This document shows, one piece after another, positions 1 to 7,092 of a stretch of 15,379 bases of DNA. Numbering within the stretch: position 1 is the first letter of the stretch; every line of letters begins with the position of its first letter. Origin of the DNA: Desulfobacula sp. (GTDB lineage: Bacteria; Desulfobacterota; Desulfobacteria; Desulfobacterales; Desulfobacteraceae); contig JAOZRF010000011.1 of assembly GCA_029940245.1 (NCBI GenBank), forward strand, positions 1-15,379, read 5' to 3'. A program made the translations under genes and the position numbers. The notes under the pieces are model-generated. The model was given only the letters and a program-made list of their open reading frames with translations, searched no databases and was not told where the DNA came from.

Positions 1-65
1 TGAGCGAATTCAATCCTTTCATTTGGCGGCATTTTCAAGGCTTCATCCAATAAATCCTGTGTCAT
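1..65 (-). CDS. Addiction-module antitoxin, N-terminal 21 codons (partial)
   Basis: Reading the minus strand from an ATG at 65-63 gives MTQDLLDEALKMPPNERIEF followed by A, open to the window edge. This matches, from memory, the N-terminus of the 'putative addiction module component' antitoxins (Unstab_antitox family: a short helix rich in leucine, then a PPxER motif). Such proteins are about 70-80 residues long and pair with a RelE/ParE-type toxin encoded just downstream, which here would lie outside the window. Translation is supported by a GAGGAC ribosome binding site about 7 bases before the ATG and a good promoter at 107-135. Known for the family: the antitoxin neutralises the toxin and represses its own promoter. 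The reading frame and start are firm; the family call rests on only 21 residues. Confidence 0.72.
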   Translation of the reverse strand, partial: MTQDLLDEALKMPPNERIEFA

Positions 66-106
66 TGTTTTTGTCCTCAACAATTCATTTGTGTAGAATA
101 TCTAAA

Positions 107-135
107 ATGATACTTGATAATTCCACACGAGTCAA
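107..135 (-). promoter_or_regulatory. Sigma-70-like promoter of the antitoxin gene
   Basis: On the minus strand a TTGACT -35 box (135-130) and a TATCAT -10 box (112-107) are separated by exactly 17 bases. This would start transcription near position 100, about 35 bases before the antitoxin ATG. It indicates that the antitoxin is a unit separate from the catabolic operon ending at 160. No convincing terminator hairpin was found between the response regulator stop and this promoter, so some read-through is possible. Confidence 0.6.
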
Positions 136-159
136 AAATTATATGCAAAAACCGGCAAA

Positions 160-657
160 TCAAAACCTTGTTTTCATCTTTTTTTCCCAGAATTCTTTTT
201 CCTGGTCTCTCCAGTTTGTTCCTTGAAATCGGTTATCATAAAATCCACCAAGCCTATGAAGCCATTTCTCCCAGGTACTCTTATTCATTTCCAAGGCCTC
301 AAGAACATCTGCAACAAAGATATCAATTTGTGCCATCTTATCTTTTGGTGCAAAATAGGCTGCTCCATTTTCAGCGGATTTTTTAAGGTTTTTTTCGGAT
401 AAAGCGTGTGCAGTGAGCATAAGGGCAGGAATTTTATGATCATTTGCAATTTTAAGCAGCTCAAACCCTTTAACACCCATTATATCCAGAATAGCCAGGT
501 CATAATTCTGGTCTTCAAGCAATCTTCTGCCGTTTTCAAATGAAGATGCAGTATCTATTTTACACATATCCAACAGCTCAATTAAGGAATCCAGCACATC
601 TGATTCATCATCCACAATCAGTATTTTTCTGCCTTTTAATATTTTCTTTGAACTCAT
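160..657 (-). CDS. Single-domain response regulator (receiver only)
   Basis: A 165-residue protein with a CheY-like receiver domain at about residues 10-125. The acidic pair D16/D17, the phospho-acceptor D58 (LAILDIMG), the switch threonine T82 (MLTAH) and the conserved lysine K105 (FAPKDK) are all present, so it should be phosphorylatable. After the receiver there is only a tail of about 40 residues rich in Trp, Lys, Glu and Arg; no DNA-binding or enzymatic output domain is visible. It is the last gene of the run. Its ATG overlaps the stop of the acyl-CoA synthetase gene (ATGA), with an AAGGA ribosome binding site inside that gene, which implies translational coupling. It may signal by protein-protein contact or relay phosphate. 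Its partner kinase is unknown; the kinase fragment at the other end of the window is a candidate. Confidence 0.88.
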   Translation of the reverse strand: MSSKKILKGRKILIVDDESDVLDSLIELLDMCKIDTASSFENGRRLLEDQNYDLAILDIMGVKGFELLKIANDHKIPALMLTAHALSEKNLKKSAENGAAYFAPKDKMAQIDIFVADVLEALEMNKSTWEKWLHRLGGFYDNRFQGTNWRDQEKEFWEKKMKTRF

Positions 658-2204
658 TTCTTTATTCCTTGTTCTTTATTAATAAGGTCGTTCTTTTTAA
701 TTTTCCCAAGGGATGTCCGGGGAAATTCCATACAAAAACTTACCTTCTGGGGCCATTTGTATTTTGCAAGCCTGCCATGACAAAGAGCTATGACATCTTT
801 ATCCCTTAAAGCGGAGGAAGGCTTTTTTATCACAAAAGCATGTCCTGTTTCACCCCATTTTTCATCAGGAATTCCTACCACAGCAACTTCTTCAATATCC
901 GGGTGTGTCTTAAGCACCTTTTCCACTTCAGCAGGATATACGTTTTCTCCGCCTGATATATACATGTCCCCGGATCTTCCCACGAGATAAAAAAAGCCGT
1001 CTTCATCCATTCGGGCAAGATCACCCGTATGCAAATACCCGTTTTTTATGGTTTCATTGGTTTTAACAGGATCCTGCCAATACTCTTTCATCATGATTGA
1101 CCCGCGAACGACAATCTCTCCTATTTCACCCGGTTTTGTGATGTTGCCCTTTTCATCCAGAATGGAGACTTCGGCATGAAACACGGGCCTTCCCACAGTT
1201 CCGGGTTTTTTCAGGGGATCTTCTTCAGAAGCCCATAAAAGGATTGATGTTTCTGTCTGCCCCATGATCTGGCGGAACGCCAGGCCCGCGCCGGCACATT
1301 TTTCAACCAGATCTTCCGTCAATTTTTCACCACCTCCGGCACAAACCTTTAATGACGAGATATCCGCTCTATTCTTCGGCGCAACCGTCAGCAATTCTCT
1401 GTATACTGTAGGAACGCCTAAAAATTTTGTTACACGATATTTTTCAATATCATTATATATTTTTACGGGGTCAAATTTCCGGTGAAGAACAATGGTCGCC
1501 CCTTTGTAAAAAGTTGGGGCAGCCTGGATAAAAAGTCCGCCTGAATGGAAAAGAGGCAGAAGAATTAACATGATATCACTAAAATGAAGTTCAAAAAAGA
1601 TTTCTGCATTTAAACAATTAAAAAAAGTTTTCCTGTGGGAAAGGACTGCGCCTTTGGGATTGCCTGTAGTGCCTGAGGTATACATGATAACCTGTGGCTC
1701 TTCCGGATCTGACGGGCTAAGGGACTTGGAAAGATATGCCTTTTGCCCGTCAAATTTAATCGTCTCTTCAGTAAAATTATAAATATTATCATTATATGGT
1801 TTTCCCACCACAGACACCAAAAGGGGGGGCAGATAACTGTTTATTTTAAGGGAAGTTACCACCCTGGTAAAATCATCTCCATGGACAAACAACCTGGGCC
1901 TGCAGTTCTTAATAAAATAATCAAGTTCCAAAGCCGTGATACGAAAATTAATGGGTACAAAAATTGCCCCGAGCCTGGAACAGGCAAGAAATAAATCAAG
2001 GAACTCAAGGCAGTTATCAAGCATAACCGCAACCCTGTCCCCTTTTTCAATACCAATTGATTGCAGCCAGCAGCTTGTCCTGTCTGCTCTTTTGCAAAGT
2101 TCTCTATAACTGACTACATGCTCTTCAAATATGATGGCGGCTTTATCCGGATGAAGTTCTGCCCAGCGCTGAACCCACCATGCTGTATCCATGGATTTGA
2201 TCAT
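654..2204 (-). CDS. Acyl-CoA synthetase (AMP-forming), class I adenylate-forming enzyme
   Basis: A 516-residue protein, normal length for medium/long-chain or aryl acyl-CoA synthetases. It would convert a carboxylate, ATP and CoA to the acyl-CoA via an acyl-adenylate, in the cytoplasm. Visible motifs, in order: the phosphate-binding loop YTSGTTGNPKG (175-185), the GQTE motif (315-318), YLHTGD with D395, the hinge GRSGDMYISGGENVYPAEVE (409-428) and the C-terminal catalytic lysine K501 in SLGKIKK. The catalytic set appears complete. It starts 29 bases after the upstream TRAP binding-protein gene with an AGAGGA ribosome binding site, and its stop overlaps the response regulator start. Proximity to a TRAP binding protein suggests it activates an imported acid or a product of HyuAB. 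Substrate specificity cannot be read; fatty, aryl or beta-keto acids are all possible. Confidence 0.92.
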   Translation of the reverse strand: MIKSMDTAWWVQRWAELHPDKAAIIFEEHVVSYRELCKRADRTSCWLQSIGIEKGDRVAVMLDNCLEFLDLFLACSRLGAIFVPINFRITALELDYFIKNCRPRLFVHGDDFTRVVTSLKINSYLPPLLVSVVGKPYNDNIYNFTEETIKFDGQKAYLSKSLSPSDPEEPQVIMYTSGTTGNPKGAVLSHRKTFFNCLNAEIFFELHFSDIMLILLPLFHSGGLFIQAAPTFYKGATIVLHRKFDPVKIYNDIEKYRVTKFLGVPTVYRELLTVAPKNRADISSLKVCAGGGEKLTEDLVEKCAGAGLAFRQIMGQTETSILLWASEEDPLKKPGTVGRPVFHAEVSILDEKGNITKPGEIGEIVVRGSIMMKEYWQDPVKTNETIKNGYLHTGDLARMDEDGFFYLVGRSGDMYISGGENVYPAEVEKVLKTHPDIEEVAVVGIPDEKWGETGHAFVIKKPSSALRDKDVIALCHGRLAKYKWPQKVSFCMEFPRTSLGKIKKNDLINKEQGIKK

Positions 2205-2233
2205 ATAATTCCTCTAAAAAATGAGCCTTTAGT

Positions 2234-3253
2234 TTAACGGGTTCTATCCAGTATGTCCAGAATTTCCTGAGCCTGCTTTTCATACCCTTTATCCGCACAT
2301 TTTTTTATCCATGCGGAATATGCGGATCTGAGAGGCTTTCCCCAAACCTTTTTTTCATCAGGTGTCAGTATTTTAACGGTTCCGACCTTTGCCAGTTGTT
2401 CCAGGCTTTTTTTATCAAAGGCCTTCATGATTCTCAAAGAACGTTGTTCTGTTTTTCTTGACACTTTCATAAATAATTTTTGCTGTTCCGGGGACAGATT
2501 ATTCCAGGTGTCAAGATTGATAAAATTTACCCAGATCGTCCACCAGACAGGACCCACTGCATGCTTGGCAACCTCATAGTATTTTCTTGAATAAATAGAA
2601 CCCCATGAGGAAACAAATGCATCAATTGCCCCCTTTCCCATTGCATCATATACTTCAGATGCTGCAATTTTAATCGGTGTTGCACCCCAGGCGGACAAAC
2701 TTTCCAAAGCCCCGGGAACAGGCGCTCTTACCTTTAAATCCTTAATGTCATCAAGTGACTGGATTTGTACTTTCCCGCAGATCCCGTTGCCGCCATATGC
2801 ACTGTAATAAAGAAGCTTGACATTCTTTTCCCGGAACAAAGGCTCCAAAATCGCATGGATCTCATCCCTTGCACGGAACCAGTGATCCATATCATCAATT
2901 AATAAGAAATAATCTGAAAAACTGAAAACAGGGTTATACCCGCCCCAGTGGCCAAGCGCAGTAAGGCCCATCTCAACGGCACCCATGGTTGCTGCATCAA
3001 TCCCGTCCTGATATCCGAACAGCTGGCCGCCCGGATAGAGTTCAATCTTGATGTCACCGTTTGTCCGTTTGTCAATTTCTGTTGAAAAATATGGCATTAG
3101 ATCAGAACCAAAATAGTGGGATGGGGTCATCCCGGTAAAATATTTTAATTTGATCGGTTCCTGAGCATAGATGTTCACACTCATCAGTATTACTGTCATC
3201 ACGGTGAAAAACATACAAAGAAAAAGGTTTTTGGTTTTTGATTTTGTCATCAT
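2234..3253 (-). CDS. dctP: TRAP transporter periplasmic solute-binding protein, DctP family (system 2)
   Basis: A 339-residue protein with a lysine-containing N-terminus, a hydrophobic stretch at about 9-28 and a likely signal peptidase site after NIYA (residue 30), so it is exported. The mature part has the DctP layout, including KVRAPVPGALE with R176, the arginine position that in this family usually pairs with the substrate carboxylate, then EVYDAMGKGAIDAF (200-213). It should capture an organic acid in the periplasm and deliver it to the fused DctQM encoded 54 bases upstream. Two ATGs are adjacent: the AGGAGG ribosome binding site at 3263-3258 lies only 4 bases from the first (3253) but 7 from the second (3250), so the second may be the real start. 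The ligand is unknown; family members bind C4-dicarboxylates, keto acids, sugar acids, aromatic acids and others. Confidence 0.93.
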   Translation of the reverse strand: MMTKSKTKNLFLCMFFTVMTVILMSVNIYAQEPIKLKYFTGMTPSHYFGSDLMPYFSTEIDKRTNGDIKIELYPGGQLFGYQDGIDAATMGAVEMGLTALGHWGGYNPVFSFSDYFLLIDDMDHWFRARDEIHAILEPLFREKNVKLLYYSAYGGNGICGKVQIQSLDDIKDLKVRAPVPGALESLSAWGATPIKIAASEVYDAMGKGAIDAFVSSWGSIYSRKYYEVAKHAVGPVWWTIWVNFINLDTWNNLSPEQQKLFMKVSRKTEQRSLRIMKAFDKKSLEQLAKVGTVKILTPDEKKVWGKPLRSAYSAWIKKCADKGYEKQAQEILDILDRTR

Positions 3254-3307
3254 TCTGCCTCCTGTTTATTGGTTTTTAGTTTATGGATTAATCCGTTTAT
3301 TTTTTTC

Positions 3308-5227
3308 TCATCGCATCATCAAAGAAGGAAACCAGGTAGCAATTTGTGGGAAAAAAGCAAGTACAAATAAAGACAACAGCATTATTAAAACAAAAGGGAA
3401 AGTTCCCTTTATGATAGTTTCCATATTGAAATCTGAAAGTCCTTTTATAACAAAAAGATTTAACCCGACAGGCGGGGTCAGAAGACCGATCTCAAGGACA
3501 ATGATAAAAAAAACGCCAAACCAGAGGGAATCAAATCCAGCAGCCATAATAACAGGATGAAACACAGGAAGTGTAATGACCATGATGGATGAAGCATCCA
3601 AAAACATTCCCAGGACAATCAACACAATGGAAATTAACAGGAGGGTTACGGCGGGTGAAATCTGTGAGGTTTGAATAAAGCAAACCAAATCACGGGCAAT
3701 TCCCATCTGTGACGTCAGTGCACCAAAAATTCTGGCAGAAACAATAATCATAAGAATCATGGAGCTGATCTTTGCACCGATCAAAAAAAAATCAAAAAGC
3801 TGTCCAAGGGTTATGGTTTTCATGATCAGAACAGTGATAACAATCGCATAAATAACCATCATGGCAGCTGCTTCCGTGGGAGTGAATATACCCAGATAGA
3901 TTCCGCCCAGCACGAATACAGGCGCAAACAAACCGCATAAGGCTCTTTTAAATATTTTTATTTTTTCCGTTAACGTTACCTTTAAATCTGGTATCTGCAC
4001 GGGGACATGACCCGTTTCAAACAGTGATCCGCTCTTAATTCCGGACCGAATAAAAATATATAAAAAATAAAATCCAAAAATCATGGCAGCCGGCATGATT
4101 CCCGCCATAAATAACCGGCCAATGGATTCTTCTGCAATCACACCATATAAAACATATCCTATGGAGGGCGGAATCACTGTGCCGATGGTGGAACCCGCGA
4201 CCACCCCGCTTGAAATGGATTTTTTATATCCATTGTTAATCAATACTGGCAGGGAAACGGCTGCAATAAGAGAGGTTGTGGCAACACTTGACCCGCTGAC
4301 AGCACAGAAAAAACCGCCAACCAGTATAGTTGATAAAAGCGGTCCGGAAATGGAATTTCGGCCAATAGCTCTGAAAAACAAAAACACATCTTCAACAATT
4401 CTGCCTTTTTCCATAATGATTCCCGCGATGATGAAAAGCGGCAGGCATGTCAGCGGAAAGCTTTCCACTGATTTATAAGCAAGAAATGGTATCTGCCTTA
4501 AGGTTGATTCACCCATCAATATGTACAGGCCTAAACTGCCGACAAACCCCAACGTCAGGAAAACCGGCATTCCGCACAATAAAAGCATGAGCACCATGAA
4601 GCAGATTCCGACTATTTTGTTTATGTACAAAATTAATATAAGACCGAATATTACGGCGATAATGAACACTATAATAAAAAAAATGCTGTTATTCCGGTAT
4701 TCTTTAAAAAATCCTTTTAAATTAAATAAATGTCTGAATTCAATTGATACAGAGAAAATTAATCGGATTATCTGTAAAAAAAGCAGGAAAGATCCCAGGC
4801 TGATGGATGCGATAAGAATTGCCTTTGGCACGGGCACCTCGGAAATTGTCATTACGCGGGATAAAAAAGAACCATAGGCCCACTTCCAGCTGATCCAGCC
4901 TAAAACACCTGTAAATAAAAGAGACAGCATCAGTGTGCTGATTCTAAAACCGGCCCTGGCGCCGTCTGATAAGTAATTGGATAAAAGATCTATGCAGATG
5001 TGTTGATCTTCTCTCAATGTATATGCTGCTGAAAGAAAGGTAAATATAATAAGGGAATAAATGGACAGATCAAATAACCCGGGAATATTCAGATTGAAAA
5101 CATACCTTCCGACCACCTGTAATGAAATAAAAAATGAAAGTGATATCATCAAAACAACGGAAAAAAAACCTGTCCCGGATAAAATCTTATCAATCCCATT
5201 ATCCAGCAATGTGTAAAGTTTTTTCAT
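3308..5227 (-). CDS. TRAP transporter fused membrane protein DctQM (system 2)
   Basis: A 639-residue integral membrane protein combining both TRAP membrane subunits. Residues 1-165 form the small DctQ part, with four hydrophobic segments and the typical TLREDQHICID loop (70-80). A hydrophobic connector follows at about 181-203. The large DctM part starts near 208, with SGSSVATTS (311-319), IPPSIG (352-357), GIFTPTEAAA (446-455) and TPPVGLNLFV near 584-593, all DctM signatures. An extra helix joining Q and M is expected in fused proteins such as the sialic acid transporter SiaQM. It should use a sodium gradient to take up the organic acid bound by the DctP encoded next. The start has a weak GGGGTG ribosome binding site and lies 22 bases after the PaaK-like ligase. 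The architecture call is firm; the substrate is unknown. Confidence 0.93.
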   Translation of the reverse strand: MKKLYTLLDNGIDKILSGTGFFSVVLMISLSFFISLQVVGRYVFNLNIPGLFDLSIYSLIIFTFLSAAYTLREDQHICIDLLSNYLSDGARAGFRISTLMLSLLFTGVLGWISWKWAYGSFLSRVMTISEVPVPKAILIASISLGSFLLFLQIIRLIFSVSIEFRHLFNLKGFFKEYRNNSIFFIIVFIIAVIFGLILILYINKIVGICFMVLMLLLCGMPVFLTLGFVGSLGLYILMGESTLRQIPFLAYKSVESFPLTCLPLFIIAGIIMEKGRIVEDVFLFFRAIGRNSISGPLLSTILVGGFFCAVSGSSVATTSLIAAVSLPVLINNGYKKSISSGVVAGSTIGTVIPPSIGYVLYGVIAEESIGRLFMAGIMPAAMIFGFYFLYIFIRSGIKSGSLFETGHVPVQIPDLKVTLTEKIKIFKRALCGLFAPVFVLGGIYLGIFTPTEAAAMMVIYAIVITVLIMKTITLGQLFDFFLIGAKISSMILMIIVSARIFGALTSQMGIARDLVCFIQTSQISPAVTLLLISIVLIVLGMFLDASSIMVITLPVFHPVIMAAGFDSLWFGVFFIIVLEIGLLTPPVGLNLFVIKGLSDFNMETIIKGTFPFVLIMLLSLFVLAFFPQIATWFPSLMMR

Positions 5228-5249
5228 AACACCCCATTATAAAAAACAA

Positions 5250-6623
5250 CTATGTGTTAGTCCCTTTAATCTTAATAAAGCTTGTTTTTTTCATTTCTCT
5301 TGGAAGGGTTTCAGCAGGTACCCAGTTTATTTGCGGAGCGATTCTTACTTCGTGTTTGAACATGGAAAGCATTTTTTGTTCAAGTGCGGGGAGGTCTGCC
5401 TCTGGAACGGATTTGTCATATTCAATCTGAATGTTCAGCGGTGGTTCTACCAGGGGGCCCGGTTTTGATAAGAGAATCCGGAAAAAGCCGGTAACCTTTG
5501 GTCTGAATTTGAACACGATAGTCTTGACGGCTTCGGGATAGACATTAACACCTTTTATAATCAACATATCATCTGCCCGGCCAATGATCCTGAATCTTAA
5601 CCCCGGCATTCCACAGTCACATGGTTTTGTTGAAACCTGTAAAATATCACCCAGTGAATAGCGCATAAAAGGACCGCCTTCCCAGTCTAGAAAGGTAAAG
5701 ACCATTTCTCCTGTAGAATCGTCTTCAATTTTAATCGATTTTTTTGTGTTTGGATCTATAAGCTCAAGGAGACAATGATCTTCTGATATAAAATGCATGC
5801 CGCTGAACTGTTCAGGCGGTTCATCACAGGAAATACCATGAAACGCATGTCCCCCTCCAGTATGGTCAAAAACTTTAGCCCCAAATCCTTGGGCAAGCAT
5901 TTTTCTGACTTCGGGATTTCCGCCTCCGGGTTCCCCTGCACAGAAAAACCATTTTAAACCAAGATCTTTTGCATCTTTTCCAATCAGTTGAGGGCATTTT
6001 TCAATCATATACTGGCCAAAAGAAGGCGTCGCGATGATGGCCACCGGTGATGTGAGGCCTATAAAATCAAGGACTCTTTTGGTTCCGCCTTCAATACCAA
6101 TGGGTACGACACAGGCCCCCATGTGCATAATTCCCTGGGACAATGGAAGTCCGCCCGTAAACATGGATAGGGAAAGTGCCTGGATCATCACATCTCCAGG
6201 CCTGATTCCCGCACGCCAGTATTTTCTGGCATGCATTTCATTGACCACATCTATGTCATGCTGCGTCAATGTATAAAGGGTGGGCATCCCCGTAGTTCCG
6301 GACGTTGAATTGATTCTTACAATTTTTTCTTTTGGCGCACAAGCCATAAGCGTATAGGGATTGCCATATTTTTCAATGGATTCCTGCTGAGCCCGTCGAT
6401 GTTCATCTTTTGTCATCAGTGGTATTTTGGAAAACGTTTCAAAACTGCCAATATCTTCAGGTTTTATACCGACATCATCCATTTTATTGCGGTAGAATGG
6501 TGATTGGTGATAATTATAGGCCACCTGTTTTTTTAACCGCTTTAGCTGCAGAGCCTGTATCTCGTCTCTGGAAAGGGTTTCTATCTTTTCATTCCAAAGT
6601 TTTCGTTCCTTGTAAAATGACAT
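5250..6623 (-). CDS. Phenylacetate-CoA ligase (PaaK)-like adenylate-forming enzyme
   Basis: A 457-residue protein, close to the usual length of 430-450 for PaaK-type ligases, which form aryl- or acyl-CoA from acid, ATP and CoA. It has the typical N-terminal LKRLKKQVAYNYHQSPFYR region, the phosphate loop STSGTTGMPT (106-115), CDCG (335-338), the hinge GRADDMLIIKGVNVYPEAV (348-366) and a lysine-rich C-terminus around K445/K446. Where family members usually carry a YGxxE-type motif that holds magnesium, this protein has DHTGGGH (253-259), so the expected glutamate appears to be His259. It may be a divergent subfamily or have altered chemistry. An AGGAG site precedes the ATG. It follows the VOC gene by 58 bases and precedes the second TRAP transporter. 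It differs in subfamily from the synthetase at 654-2204, so two separate activation steps are likely. Confidence 0.88.
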   Translation of the reverse strand: MSFYKERKLWNEKIETLSRDEIQALQLKRLKKQVAYNYHQSPFYRNKMDDVGIKPEDIGSFETFSKIPLMTKDEHRRAQQESIEKYGNPYTLMACAPKEKIVRINSTSGTTGMPTLYTLTQHDIDVVNEMHARKYWRAGIRPGDVMIQALSLSMFTGGLPLSQGIMHMGACVVPIGIEGGTKRVLDFIGLTSPVAIIATPSFGQYMIEKCPQLIGKDAKDLGLKWFFCAGEPGGGNPEVRKMLAQGFGAKVFDHTGGGHAFHGISCDEPPEQFSGMHFISEDHCLLELIDPNTKKSIKIEDDSTGEMVFTFLDWEGGPFMRYSLGDILQVSTKPCDCGMPGLRFRIIGRADDMLIIKGVNVYPEAVKTIVFKFRPKVTGFFRILLSKPGPLVEPPLNIQIEYDKSVPEADLPALEQKMLSMFKHEVRIAPQINWVPAETLPREMKKTSFIKIKGTNT

Positions 6624-6681
6624 TTTTTCTCCTGTATCCTTTGCATAAGGGTAAGCGAAATAATGTTATTGTAAAATAAAA

Positions 6682-7092
6682 TTATTTGTTTTCTATTTTG
6701 CTGCAAACTTCCAATAATATTTTTTCTGTGGTTTCCGGCTCAAAAAAAGCAACGATACCGTGATTCCCGGGTCTTGGGAATCCTTCCATAATTTTTATTC
6801 CTTTTTTTTGAAACTCCCTGGCTGCTGTTTCAACATTATCCAAATTTATGGAAAAATGATTCACACCAGGCGCTTCTCCCATGACGTCTTTTCCAAAATT
6901 ATGGTCCTGATCCAGATATTGAATCAATTCAATATCTATGTTTTCAGCCTTCAGGGTCGCTATTCTCAGCCCGACTTCAGTCATCTCCTTGATTTTTGAA
7001 GGCGAAAAACCAAAGAGTGTCTGGAAAAGAGCCATACTTTTTTCCATATTTTCGACAATGATGCCGATATGGCCGATATGGGGAAGATTCAT
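6682..7092 (-). CDS. VOC-family protein, methylmalonyl-CoA epimerase-like
   Basis: A 136-residue single vicinal-oxygen-chelate protein with two beta-alpha-beta-beta-beta modules. Candidate metal ligands sit in the expected places: H8 in HIGHIGIIV, E55 or Q58 in IELIQYL, H79 in GVNHFSINL and E128 in KILLEVC. The opening strand and the length resemble methylmalonyl-CoA epimerase and its relatives, which shift a proton next to a thioester or carbonyl. Its ATG overlaps the HyuB stop (ATGA), implying coupled translation and a role in the same step or the next. No methylmalonyl-CoA mutase or other propionate-pathway gene is present, so an epimerase or isomerase acting on the HyuAB product is an alternative. 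A glyoxalase or dioxygenase role is less likely, judging by length and an anaerobic setting. Confidence 0.82.
   Translation of the reverse strand: MNLPHIGHIGIIVENMEKSMALFQTLFGFSPSKIKEMTEVGLRIATLKAENIDIELIQYLDQDHNFGKDVMGEAPGVNHFSINLDNVETAAREFQKKGIKIMEGFPRPGNHGIVAFFEPETTEKILLEVCSKIENK

Noticed and set aside
160..180. Terminator hairpin at the end of the response regulator gene (AAAAC, AAG, GTTTT)
   Set aside because: A 5-base AT-rich stem with a 3-base loop inside the coding end; too weak to call a terminator.
3285..3294. Ten-base palindrome GGATTAATCC between dctQM and dctP as an operator or terminator
   Set aside because: Too short to form a stable stem, in a very AT-rich gap, and not repeated at other gaps in the window.
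6624..6681. Internal promoter in the AT-rich gap before the PaaK-like gene
   Set aside because: Only weak TTTACA- and CCTTAT-like boxes at poor spacing; no better than expected by chance in this base composition.
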